Below are positions 27,262 to 40,300 of a DNA stretch of 64,000 nucleotides, piece after piece; position 1 is the stretch's first letter; each line of letters begins with the position of its first letter. A program made the position numbers and the translations under genes. The notes beneath the pieces are model-generated. The model was not told where the DNA came from. It worked only from the letters and a program-made list of their open reading frames with translations, and searched no databases. The stretch comes from Nocardia rhizosphaerihabitans (GTDB lineage: Bacteria; Actinomycetota; Actinomycetes; Mycobacteriales; Mycobacteriaceae), in contig NZ_BMNE01000003.1 in NCBI RefSeq assembly GCF_014646295.1, forward strand, positions 677,965-741,964. The letters run 5' to 3'.

Positions 27262-28062
27262 CTAGTTGGTTCCGGCGAGGATGACCGGACGGCCGTAGCG
27301 GGGTTGCGTGGGTCTGTTGCTGTGCGGGAACAGGGCGCGATACCGGTCGACATCGGCTGTCGCGACGGGACTGGGATTGCGCAGCACGATCCATTCGACG
27401 CCCTCGGTACACGGCGGTGTGGTCAGTGAACCTTGGTACCGGAACTGCGCGAGGTTGCCGGGAAGGAATGTGCGCGGGTCGATATTGCTCAGTGTGCGGG
27501 TGGCGCCGACGCGGTCCGGGGATGCGGTGAGGACCTGACTCAGCGGGACCGACGCGTCCTGGGCGTGCAGCTGGACCGCGAGGACGGCCAGTCGGCCGGT
27601 CTGGTCGGTGTGCACGAGATGGAGTTCCATGGCGGTCTCGGCGCCGTCGACGGTGTGTTCGCTGGGCAGGTGGAAGTGGTACTGGGCCAAGGCGAACGGG
27701 GTGCCGTCGACGATGATCCGGTTGCCGGAGTCGGCGGGCACGGTGGCCTGGATGGTGTGGCCGTTGTTGGTCAGGGTGGCCGCGGGGATCGGCCGGTAGG
27801 CGATCTCGATGTGGCCTGCGGGGTGTGACTCGACGGCGTCGGACAGGTCGATCGGCGACTGGGCGTGGCCATTTCGGCAGGTCGCGTACTGCTTGTCGAG
27901 ATCGGCCCAGTGATCGGGGCCTTCGGCGTCGTAGTCCCAATGCGGGGTGGCCGGATCGGAGCCGCCGCAGCCGGCGACTGCCAGTAGTGCCAGGGCAGCG
28001 AGCGCGCCGCGGCGGGTGATCACGGATCGAACGGGACTGGGGGCATTGTGACGAACCGACAC
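27262..28062 (-). CDS. Alpha-type carbonic anhydrase, exported lipoprotein
   Basis: 266 residues from GTG 28062, which follows AAGGAG with a seven-base spacing; the longer open frame is discarded. Signal: TRRGALAALALLAVAGC, a lipobox ending in the acylated cysteine and with a twin arginine before it. Zinc ligands are visible as YHFHLPSEH and ELHLVH; other alpha-CA landmarks are GHAQSPIDL, YQGSLTTPPCTEGVEW. It hydrates CO2 on the outer face of the membrane. GGACATGTCC, a perfect 10-bp palindrome, lies upstream at 28164-28173. Confidence 0.9.
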   Translation of the reverse strand: MSVRHNAPSPVRSVITRRGALAALALLAVAGCGGSDPATPHWDYDAEGPDHWADLDKQYATCRNGHAQSPIDLSDAVESHPAGHIEIAYRPIPAATLTNNGHTIQATVPADSGNRIIVDGTPFALAQYHFHLPSEHTVDGAETAMELHLVHTDQTGRLAVLAVQLHAQDASVPLSQVLTASPDRVGATRTLSNIDPRTFLPGNLAQFRYQGSLTTPPCTEGVEWIVLRNPSPVATADVDRYRALFPHSNRPTQPRYGRPVILAGTN

Positions 28063-28305
28063 CGTGCAGCTCCTTGCCAGGATTCTGCCGTCGGCCCGGA
28101 TGGCTGATGTCTCCCGGGACGGCAGTGCGCGCACGTCGAAATCAGCCAATCGCCAACAGGACTGGACATGTCCGATTTGCACCGAATATCTTTCTAGTGC
28201 AATCTATTTCGCGTGTGCGCGGGGTATCAGGCTATGCCTGCGGTCACAGCGGATACCAGAGCCGATCGCCGCGAGATAGGTCACATCCGCGCCGGCGACT
28301 TCTCG

Positions 28306-31300
28306 TCATCCTCGGCCTCCCAGATGTTCGTCGAGCACGCGCGCGATGAACGGCAGCACGTGTGGTGCGGTCAGTTCGTAGTGGGTGCCTTCGATGTCAT
28401 GGTTGATGATTTCGCCGGTCACATACGGCTGCCAGCCGTCCGGGCCGAAGATGTCGGAGGTGTCGGTGATCGCGCTGAAATACAGGATGTCGCCGTCGAA
28501 CACCGGGCGTCGGTATCCGGTTCGGGTTCGTGCCGATGCGTTGTACGACTCGGCAATCCGTTCGATGACGTCCGCGTCGATCAGCGATACGCCACCGAGT
28601 CGCTCGCGGATCAGGTCGGCGGCCTGTTGCGCGGTCGCGTCCGCGGGCACATCCTGGATGCCGACGACCGGGCCGAATGTGTTGACGAAGGCGCCCGCGG
28701 TGAGCCGCTCGATGCTGTCGCCGTCGATGTCGGCGGTATCGGCGTCCAGTAGCGCGACGATACCCACCGTGTCGCCTGCCTCCTGCAACTTGGTCGCGAT
28801 GGCGTGCGCGATGAGCCCGCCGAATGACCAGCCGAGCAGGTGATACGGCCCCTCCGGCTGGATGGCGCGGATCTCGCGTATGTATCGGTCCGCGAACTCC
28901 TCTATCGAGCGCACGGGTGGTTCGCGGCCGCCCAGATCCGGAGCCTGCAGGCCGTAGATCGGTCGGCCGGGCCGCAATGCCTCCGCGAATCCGAGGTAGG
29001 TCCAGGATATTCCGGACGCCGGATGGATGCAGAACAACGCGGGCTCGGTGCCGTCGACCCGGATCGGCAGCAGCACATCGAGACCAAGGCCGCCCGGGAT
29101 GGGCGCGGTCGCGGCCGCCGCGTGTGCCGCGGCGTCCTCGGCAGCGGCCGTCTGTGCCGCGGGAGTCTCGGCGAAATGCGCGGCCGCGCCGAGCGCGTCC
29201 ATCCACAGGTCGGCCAGCTCGGCCACCGCGGCCGTGTCGAGCAGCGTTGCCGGGAACCCGAAGCTCGCCTCTAGCCGGTCGCCGATGACCACAGCGTTCA
29301 CATCGAGAGCGGATTGCAGTGGCACGTCCGGATATTCGGCGACGTGCAGGTCGCCGAGTTCCGCGGTCGGGAGCCAGCCGAGGCGTTCCAGCCCGGCGGG
29401 GACGTCGCCCGTCGAGTAGCGGCCCAGGTAGTTGAAGCTGATCCGGCCGGGCAGACGTGCCGGAAGGCGTGCCGCCGTCTCGGGATTCAGGTAGCGCAGC
29501 AGGCCGAACCCGATGCCGTTGTCCGGCACCGCGGACAGCTGATTGCGCACCGCGCGGATCGCCGCGCCCATGGCAGGGCCGCCGGTCAGCGCGCCGTCGA
29601 CATCGATGCCGGTGAGGTCGAGCCGCACCGGGTACAGGCTGGTGAACCACCCGATCGTGCGGGACAAGTCGGCGCCGGGGATCACTTGCTCCTGTCTGCC
29701 GTGGCCTTCGAGCCGCACCAGCACGGTGTCGTCGGCACCGCCGTGCCAGCGCATCAGAGCCAGCGCCAGGGTGGCGAGCAGGGCGTCGTCGGCGCCGCAG
29801 TGGAAGAGAGCGGGCAGCGTGGTGAGCAGCGCGCTGGTGACTTCGGCGGCTGACGCGCGTTCGACCGTGCGCAGGGTGCGCGTCTGATCGACGCCGGCGT
29901 CGAGCTCGCGGGAGCCGATCAGCGGGTCCGGGCGGTCCTCGATGACGCGCTGCCAGTAGCCGAGTTCGGAAACTCTCCTGTCCGAGCGTGATTCGTCGGC
30001 CAGTGCGTGCGACCAGCGCCGCATCGAGGTGCCGGTCTCGGCCAGAACCGGGGTGTCGCCGACCGACACCTGCGCCCACGCGGCGACCAGATCCGGGATC
30101 AGAATGCGCCAGGAGACGCTGTCGATGACGAGGTGATGCGCTACCACGATGAGTCGGCCCGCTCTGGTCCGTGCGCCTGCGCCGCCCACCGGGTCGAGCC
30201 AGACGAACTGCAGCACGATACCGTGTGCCGGATCGAGCCGGTTCATCGCGGAATCGAGCTCGGTCACCGTGTCTTCGCGTAGGTGGACCGAATCGACGGC
30301 GTCGAGCTCGACGCGATGGACGAGTGCGCCCACGTCGATCGAGCCGGGTTCGCCGACCAGCAGTCGCGGTGCTCCGTCCTCGGCTGTCGTCAACCGTGCG
30401 CGGAGCATGTCGTGCCGGTCGACGACAGCCGTGACAGTCGCGACGATCTGGTCGCGTTCGATGCCGACCGGCATTTCCAGTACCGCGGACTGTGCGAAGC
30501 GGTTGTAGTTGCCGCCACGCTCGAGCATGTAGTGCACGATCGGCGGAATGGGCATCTCGCCGACACCTCCGCCGGGCAGCTCGTCGAGCGTCACCACCGC
30601 ACCCGCGACCTCGGTGGCGGTGGCGAGCGCGGCCACCGTGGGGTGTTCGAAGACCTGCAGCGGAGTGCAATTGATGCCCTGTTGCTTGGCCAGCGACACC
30701 AGCTGGATGGCGAGGATGCTGTCGCCGCCCAGCGCGAAGAACGAGTCGTCGGCGCCCACCACGTCGAGACCGAGCAGCGCGCCGAAAATCCCGGCGATGG
30801 CCTTTTCGGTGGGGGTCGACGGTGCGCGGTATTCGGCATGGTCGGCTGTGAATTCCGGTGCGGGCAGCGCCTTCCGGTCGAGTTTGCCGACCACAGTGAG
30901 CGGGATGCTGTCCAGCACGACGAAAGCGGACGGCACCATGTACGCGGGCAAGGTGTTCGCCGCGGCGGCGCGCACCCGCGCGACGTCGAGCTCGACTCCC
31001 CGCGTTGGCAGCAGGTAGGCCGCCAGCGCCGTCGCCCCGGTGGGACCGGGGACGCCGAGCGTCATCGCGAAGCCGACGTCCGCGGTACGCCCGAGTACGG
31101 CATCGATCTCGCCGAGCTCGATGCGCTGACCGCGCACCTTGACCTGGAAGTCGGTGCGGCCGATGTAGTCCAGTTCGACATTCGACCCGGAGCGCGTCCA
31201 GCGCACCAGATCACCGGTGCGGTACATCCGTTCGCCCGCCGCGCCGAAGGGATTCGCCATGAAGCGAGCGGCGGTCAGGCTCGGCCTGGCGTGATATCCG

Positions 31301-34300
31301 CGGGCCAGGCCAGGTCCCGCGAGGTACAGCTCACCCGGGACGCCGACCGGAACCGGGCGCAGCCGATCGTCGAGGACCAGGGCGGCTGTGCCTCGGATCG
31401 GCGTACCGATGGAGACCGGCTCGCCGACGACGAGAGGGTCGGAAGCCGTTGCCAAGATGGTGGTTTCGGTCAGGCCGTAGAGATCGACCATGGTGCGGTC
31501 CGCCGCCCAGCGTTCGACGAGTTCGGCCCCGACAGCCTCACCGGCTACCGCCAGCACCCGCACGCTCGGCACCTCGTCGGGTTCGATGGTGGCCAGTGCC
31601 GACGGCGTGATCACCATGTGGGTCACCCGTTCGGCCTCGATCAGCTCGCTCAGTGCGCTGCCGCCGAACACCTCCGGCGGCGACACCACCGAGGCGCCGC
31701 CGGTGCCGAACGCCATGACGGCCTCGAACAGCGACGCGTCGAAACTCGGTGAGGCCACCTGCAGGACTCGGGAGTGCTCGTCCAAGCCCAGCAGGTCACG
31801 CTGCGCCGCGACCATGTCGGCGAGCCCTCGATGGGACACCGAGACGCCCTTGGGTGTTCCGGTCGAGCCCGACGTGTAGATCAGCCACGCCGGGTTGTCC
31901 GGCCGGATCGGGGTGGGCAGCTCGCTATCGCGTACGGCGGTGCTGTGTGCACGGAACCAGCGTTCGACGAGCTCGGGGTCGTCGAGCACGAGCCAGGTCG
32001 TGTTGTTCGGCAGCATCGACCGGTAGGCGGCGACGGTGAGACCGACCCGGGTGCCGGAATCGGTCAGCATGTGCTTGATCCGCTCCCCCGGGTGCTTCGG
32101 GTCGATCGGCAAGAAGGCCGCCCCGATCTTCGCGGCCGCCCACAAGCCGGTGAGCAGTTCGGCGGAACGGGGCAGGCTCAGCGCCACTGAGGTTTCCGGC
32201 CCGGCGCCTGCTTCCAGCAACAGCCTCGCCAGCCGGTTGGCCTGCGCGTCGAGCTCCTGGTAGGTCGTCGTGTGTCCGGCGACGACCAGGGCGGCGCGCT
32301 CCGGGTATTGCGCGACGGAGGCCGCCAGCAGTTGAGAAAGCGTTGTCGTTCCACAACTTTCCGGGCCCCGCACCGGCACCAGGGCGCTGCGCTCGGTGCC
32401 GTCCAGGATGTCGATATCGGCGAGGCGCGCCTCGGGCTGGGTGAGGACGGTGGTGAGCACGTGCTGCCACCGGGTGGCCAGCGAGGCGACCGTCGCCTCG
32501 TCGAAAAGGTCGGTCGCGTAGGTCAGCACGCCATCCAGGCCGGCCGGTTCCGTCCCGGCGAAGCGCTCGCGCAGGTCCACTGTCAGGTCGAACTGCGAGG
32601 AGCGTCGGTCGAAATTCTCCACCTCGAACCGCAGGCCGGGCAGTTCGAGGACCGGCTCGACGAAGTTCTGCAGGGTCAGCAGAACCTGGAAGAACGGGTG
32701 GTGCGCGGTCGACCGGCTCGGGTTCAACGCCTGGACCAGCTGCTCGAACGGCACATCGGCGTTGCCGAACGCGTCCAGATCGGCCGACCGGACCGCGGTG
32801 AGGAACTCGGTGAATCCGACGCTCTGGTCGACTCGGGCACGCAGCGCAAGCGTGTTGACGAACATGCCGACGAGCTCGTCCAGCGCTTGCTCGCTGCGAC
32901 CGGCGACCGGGGTGCCGATCACCACGTCATCGGTGGCGCCGAGCCGGGCCAGCAGGACCGCCAGCGTGGCGTGCACGACCATGAACGGGCTGACGTTGTG
33001 CGCGGTCGCGAATTGCACCAGGGCGCTGTGCAGCTCGAGGTCGATGGTGAACGCGTAGTCGGCGCTGCGCATCGAGTTCACCGCGGGGCGCGGGCGGTCG
33101 GCGGGAAGCTCGAGCAGCTCCGGCACCCCGGAGAGCGTGCGTGTCCAATATCGGATCTGCTCGGCGACAGTGGATTCCGGATCGGACTCGCTGCCGAGCA
33201 GCTCGCGATGCCAGAGTGCGAAGTCGGCGTACTGTACGGCAAGCGGCGCCCGAGCGGTGTCGGCTCCGGCCGACCGCGCCGAGTAGGCGGCGACGAGATC
33301 GGCGGCAAGGGGCGCCATCGACGCGCCGTCAGCGCTGATGTGATGCACCACCAGGACGACCACGTGTACCGGTGCGGAACTCGCGGGCACTGCGGAGTTT
33401 TCGGCGCCGCTCATGAAGTGACCAGAGCAGACCTGTGCGGCGCCCGCCGCGTGTTCGGCGGAGGTCGCAGCGGTACCCGGCGGGTGAGCCGTAGGTGAGA
33501 CGACGCGGAAGACGCCAACGCGCAGCGGTGGTTCCCTGGTGACATCGAATCCGGTGCCCGCCACTGTGTTGATCCGATCGCGCAGCGGTGCACCGTCTTC
33601 GATGTCGAGCAGGGTGATGGCGGGAGCGGCCACCTCGGCATCGATCACTACCTGCCGCGGTCCCGCCTCGTCGGCGGGGTAGACGGTGCGCAGACTCTCG
33701 TGCCTGCCGACGACATCGGCGAGCGCCTGCCGCATGGCATCGACATCCAGTTCGCCGGTGAGCCGCAGCGCGACCGCGATGTTGTATGCGGGCGAGGCCG
33801 GATCCATGCGGTTGAGCACCCACATGCGCTGTTGCGCCGGAGACAGCGGGATCCGGTCCGGCCGGATCTGCGGGGCGAGAGCGCGGCGGCCGGGCTTGCC
33901 GTCGGTGGCCGGGACGACCCGCGCCGACAGTTGGCTGACGGTGGGCGCGTCGAACAGATCACGCAGCGTGATGGTCGACCCGAGTGCCGAATTCACCCGG
34001 GCGACCACCTTGGTCGCACTCAGCGAGTTGCCGCCGGATTCGAAGAACGGCTGGTCGATGCTCACCCGGTCGGCGCCGAGCACCTCGGCGAATACTGCGG
34101 CAACGGCTTCTTCCACCGGGGTGCGCGGCGCCAGATACGGACGGTGGGCGCCCGAGAAGTCGGGCAGCGGAAGGGCTGTGCGGTCCAGCTTGCCGACCGG
34201 GGTGAGCGGAATCGAATCCAGCTCGACGACGTAGCCGGGCACTATGTACCCGGGCAGTTCCGCGGCCAGCTGCACCCGCAGCCGCTCGGTATCCAATTCC

Positions 34301-37300
34301 GCCCCCTCGGCGGGCAGTACATAGGACACCAGCACTGTCTCCCCCGCCGGGTCGGTGTGCCCGATCGTCACCGCGTGTTCGACCTGCTCGTCGCGGGACA
34401 ACGCCGCGTCGATCTCGCCCAGTTCGATCCGCAGGCCGCGGATCTTGACCTGGAAGTCGCTGCGGCCCAGGTATTCCAGTTCGAGTGCGCCGTTGTCGCC
34501 GGTGCTCCAGCGCACCATGTCGCCGGTCCGATACATCCGCTCGCCCGGCTCACCGTACGGGTCGGCGACGAAGCGCCCCGCCGTCATCGCGAACCGGTTG
34601 AAGTACCCGCGGGCGAGCGCCGGACCGGCCAGGTACAGCTCCCCCGCGACGCCCATCGGAACCGGGCGCAGCCAGGTGTCGAGCACCATCGTGGCGGCAC
34701 CGTGGATCGGCCCGCCGATCGTGATCGGCTCGCCCACGACGAGTTCCGCCGACCCGGTCGCCATGATGCTGAATTCGGTGGGGCCGTACAGGTTTACCAT
34801 TCGCCGGCCCGCCGACCACCGCTCGATCAGCTCCGGTGTCACGGCCTCACCGGCGACCGCCAAGCCGCGCAGCTGGTCCAAGTCGCTGGGGTCCATCGTG
34901 GCCAGCACCGACGGCGTGACGACCGCATGGGTCACCCGCTCGATGCGCAGCAGTCGTTCGAGCTCGGCGCCGCCGTAGACATCCGGCGGCGCCACCACGA
35001 GCCGCCCGCCCGCACCGTGCGTCGTCAACAGCTCGGCCACCGCGGCGTCGAAGCTGGGCGAGGCCACATGCAGTGCGCTCGCGGTCGCGTCCAGTTCGAG
35101 CGACTTGTTGTAGGCGGTCACGAAATTCGCGACTCCGCGGTGGCTGAGTAGCACAGCCTTCGGCGTGCCGGTGGAGCCCGAGGTGTAGATCAGGTAGGCC
35201 GTCTGATCGATCTCGACGGAGCTGCCGCGCTCCTCGTCGGTGACCGGAGCGCCGGAGACCGTCATCGCTGTCCGGATCGTGCCGGGGTCGTCGAGGAGCA
35301 CCCAGTCGACGGTGCCGGGCAGCCTCTCGCGGATCGCAGTCACCGTCACACCGATCGGGGCCTTCGAGTCGGTGAGCATTTGCTCGATCCGTGCCACCGG
35401 ATAGTGCGGATCCAGTGGCATGAAAGCCGCGCCCGTCTTGGCCAGCGCCCACACCGCGACCACCGATTCCAGAGATCGGGTGAGGGCGAGCGCGACGAAT
35501 GCCTCTCGGCCGGCACCCCTGCGCAGCAGTATCCGGGCGATGCGGTTGGACCAGGCGTCGAGTTCACCGTAGGACATGGTGAGCTCGTCCACGCTGACCG
35601 CGATGGCGCCGCTGTCGATGCGCGCGCCGTCGGCGAGGATCTCGGGCAGGGTCCGCAACGGTACCGACTCCGGCCCGCGAACCGGCAGCAGTGCGGCGCG
35701 TTCCGCGTCGTCGCAGTGCTGCAGCTGCGAGACCAGTGCGCGCGGGTGCTCGGCGAGCTGGGTCAGCAGCCGGACGAAACGATCCAGCAGTGTCCGCGCC
35801 GCCGGGTGATCGAGCTTGTCGGCCATGAACTTCAGGGTGATGTGCAGCGTGTCAGGCCCCTCGGCGCCGCGTAGCGGAGTGACCATGAGGTTCAACGGGT
35901 ACGCCGCCGCGTCGGTGACTTCGACATCGAGCACCCGCATCCCCGCGACGCCGAGCATCTGCGAGAGCATTTCCCGGTCGATCGGATAGGACTCGAAGAC
36001 GACCATCGTGTCGAACAGTTCGGCAAGGCCGACCGCCTGGTGGATGGCCGCGAGCCCGACCTGCTGGTAGTCCATCAACCGGGCCTGCTCGGCCTGCAGC
36101 CGGGCCAGCAGCTCGACCACCCGCTCCGCGGGGTCGAGTCGTACGCGCACCGGCAGCGTATTGATGAACAGGCCGACCATCTCTTCGACGCCCGCCAGTT
36201 CCGGTGGCCTGCCGGAGACCGTCCCGCCGAACACGACGTCGGTCCGGCCGGTCAGCATGGCCAGCACCATCGCCCAGCCGGCCTGCACCAGGGTGTTCAC
36301 CGTGGCGCCGGATTCGCGGGCAACCGTCTCCAACCGGGCGACCGTGCCGTGGGGCAGGTCGGTGGAGATCATCCCGGTCTCGGTGGACTCGATACCGTCC
36401 AGGCTCGCGACCGCGCGGGTCGGGGTATCCACGCCCGCCAGTGATCGCGCCCATGCGGCGACGGATGCCGCGTCGTCCTGGGTGCGCAGCCAGGACAGGA
36501 ATTTCCGGTAGGGGTGGGCGGGCGGCAGCGCGGAGGCATCACCCGAGGTGACATACAGCGTCAGCAACTCGCGCACCAACAGTGGCCCCGACCAGCCGTC
36601 CAGCACGAGGTGATGATTGGTCAGCACGAAACGGTATATGTCGGCGGCGGTCCGGATGAGCAGGAAGCGCAACAGCGGTGGTCGGGTGAGATCGAATCGG
36701 GTATGCGCGTCCACGGCGAGCACCCGATCCAGCTCCCGCTGCCGCAGGTCGGCGTCCGGAATGCCGGTGAGATCCACCTCCTGCCAGTGGGCTTCCGCTT
36801 CGCCGAGAACGAGCTGGCGTGGCCCGTCGTCAGTTTCCACGAAGGCGACCCGCAGGTTGTCGTGCCGCGCCACCAACGCCTGCGCGGCGGCGCGCAAGCG
36901 GGACGCGTCCACCGTGCCCGCCAGGGTGAGAATCGACTGCACCGTGTAGCTGTCGGCGGTGTCGGGATCGTACAGAGCATGGAACAGCAGACCGAACTGC
37001 AGCGGCGAGAGCGGCCACACGTCCGCGACATTCGGATAGGTGTGGTCCCACCCGTCGATCTGCGGCTGAGTGATCGATACGAGGTCGAAGTCGGACGGCG
37101 TGTGACCACCGGCACCCGCGGTCTCGGCATGGTCGGCGAGCGCCCGCAGGGCATCTGTCCACAGTTCGGCGAGTTCGTCGACGGCGGCGGCGTCGAGCAA
37201 CCGAGAGGCGTAGGACCAGGTCACTTCCAGACCGCTGTCGGTCCGGACGGCGGTGATGTCGACAACGGCGGCCAACGGGGCCCGGTCGTCCTGCGCTGCC

Positions 37301-40300
37301 ACGAAGCGTTGCGGGAGAAAGGCTTCGGGTGTGCCGTCGCTCGTTGTCCGGTCGAGGTAGTCGAAGCGGACCTGGGGGGTGGGTGCGCCCGCGAGCGCGT
37401 CGGCGGTGTCGGTGTTCAGGTAGCGCAGTATGCCGAAGCCGATGCCGTGGTCGGGCAGGGCTCGCAGCTGCTCCTTGACGGCCTTGATCGCGGCGCCTGC
37501 CGCCGCGCCGCCCGCGAACGCGTCGGCAAGGTCGATACCGGTCCGGTCGAGGGCAACCGGGTGCATGCTGGTGAAACAGCCCACTGTGCGCGCGAGATCC
37601 GCGCCGGGCAGGATGGCCGCTACGCGGTCGTGGCCCACCAGCGTGCACAGCGCGGCGGCCCGGTCGCGCCGGCGACCCAGCGCCATCGTGAGTGCGGTGA
37701 GCAGCACATCGTCGGGGCTGCAATGGAATCGGTCGGGCGCGGCGGCGAGCACGATGTTCGCGACATCCGGTGCGATGGTCGTCTGCCGATGCGCGATCGT
37801 GGCGACCACATCGACAGCGGGATCGAGGGTGCCGGAGCCGAGCGCCGGATCGGGTGTCGCCAGAACGCGCTGCCAGATCGGAAGTTCGCCGACGCGCTCG
37901 CCCGCGTGCGCGAGCTGACCGTGCGCCCAGCGCCGGAACGAGGTGCCGCCCGGGGCCAGGACGCCGCCCCGTGCCGCTGTGGCCAGGTCCGCCGCCAGAA
38001 TTCGCCAGGAGAGCTCGTCGGTGACGAGCTGGTGCATGACCAGCCAGCACAGGGGGTCGGCGTCGGCCCGCTCGAGCAGGACGAACCGCGCGACGACACC
38101 GGACTCGGGGTCGAGCAGGTCGGCAGCGCGCCGCACTGCGCGTTCGCAGGTCTCCTCGTGTTCCGGACCCGCCGCCACGACCTCCACCAGCGTCTCGGCA
38201 TCGATCGAACCGCGGTCGGCGACAACCCATTCCCAGCCTTCATCGCCGTGCCGCAACGAGGAACGCAGCAGGTGGTGGTGGTCGACCAGTGCCTGCACGG
38301 CAGCGCCGAGTCGCGCTCGCTCGATACCCGTGGGCAAGCTGATCACTACCGCCTGGCTGAACCGGCGCCACGTATCCCCCTGGTCCAGCATCGCGTGCAC
38401 GATCGGTGTGAGCTCGACAGTGCCGACGCCGCCACCGGGCAATTCGTGCACCACCTGTGCCGGTACCTCGGTGGCCACAACTGCCAGCGCGGCGACAGTC
38501 TTGCGCTCGAAAACATCCCGGGCACTGAACCCGAGCCCGGCTGCCTTCGCCCGTGACACCAGCTGGATCGAGACGATGCTGTCCCCGCCGAGCGCGAAGA
38601 AGCTCTCGTCGACACCCACCGCCTGCCGCCCCAGCACCTCGGCGAACAGCGCGGCCAGTGCTTGCTCGCGCGGAGTCGACGGCGCGCGGCTGACAGTCGC
38701 GCGGCGGCCTGCGTCGGGTGCGGGCAATGCCGTGCGGTCTACCGTGCCGAGCGGAGTGAGCGGAATGTGGTCCAGCACCACGACGACCGCGGGCACCATG
38801 TAGGCCGGAAGCGATTCACCGGCAGCCGCTTTCAGTGCCTCCGGATGCATCTCGGCTCCCGGCCTGGGTAGCACGTAAGACACCAGCTCGGTGGCGCCGG
38901 AATCGGTCCGGACGCCGAGGGTGATCGCGAAATCTATGTCCGGGTGCCGTCGTAGTGCCGCGTCGATTTCGCCCAGCTCGATGCGGAAGCCACGCACCTT
39001 CACCTGGAAATCGCTGCGGCCCTGGTATTCCAGCTCCAGCCTGCCCTCTCGGGTGTTCCAGCGCACCAGGTCGCCGGTCCGGTACATCCGCGCGCCGGGC
39101 TCGTACGGGTTGGCGACGAATCGTGCAGCCGTGAGTCCGTTGCGCTGGTGGTAGCCGCGCGCCACTCCGGGGCCTGCGAGGTACAGCTCACCCGTCGTAT
39201 TCGGGGGGACAGGTCGCAGCCACGGGTCGAGCACGACGCCGGAGACCCCGCGCACGAGGCTGCCGATGGTGATCGGCGTGGCAGGCGTGAGGGCTTCGCT
39301 CACGGTCACGGTCACGGTGGTTTCCGTCGGGCCGTACGCGTTCAGCAGGGACCGCCCTGACCATTTCGCCACCAACTCGGGCGGGCAGGCGTCACCACCG
39401 ACAACCACCGTGGACAGTTCGGGCAGCGTCTTCGGATCCAACGACCCCACCACCGCAGGCGTGACATCGAGATGGGTGACCCGGTGCGCGCGCAGCACCT
39501 CCGCCAGGTCCTCGCCCGCAGCGGCCGACGGCGGCACGACGACCAGCGTGGCACCCGCGGCGAGGGTCACCAGGACCTCCTCGACCGAGATATCGAAGCT
39601 GGGCGAGACAGCATGCGCCACAACGGAATCTGCGTCGATGCGGAACTCGGTGCCGGAGCTCGCGACCAGATCGGCCAAGCCACGGTGTGAGACCACCACA
39701 CCTTTGGGCAACCCGGTCGATCCGGAGGTGTAGATGAGGTACGCGGCTTGGTCCAGCTGCACGGCGGCGCGGCGCTCGGTGTCGGTGATCGCCGCCGCGT
39801 CCTGCTCGGCCACCTCGATCAGGGTTGCCTCGTCGTCGAGTATCAGCCAGTCGACCCGGTCCGGCAGCGACTGCCGGACGGCCGCGACGGTTACGCCCGC
39901 CACGACACCGCTGTCGCCGAGCATGTGCTCGATACGGTCGGCGGGATAGGTCGGATCGATCGGCACGAACGCCGCGCCGGTCTTCGCCACCGCGATCATC
40001 GCCGACACCGACTCCGCCGAACGCGGAATCGAGATCGCCACGGTGCGTTCCGGTCCGGCACCGGCCGCGATCAGCACCCGGGCCAGCCGATTCGTGTACT
40101 CGTCGACTCCACGGTAGGACAGTGTGGTCTCGCCGCTGCGGATCGCGACTGCGTCACGATCGAGTGCCGCACCGGCAGCGAGGATGTCGGGCAGCGAACG
40201 AGGTGCGACACCTTCCGGCCCGCGTACGGGGGCAAGCTCGGTCTGCTCGTCGTCGGACACGACCGGCACTGTCCAGAGTGCCGCGTCCGGCCCCGCGGCG

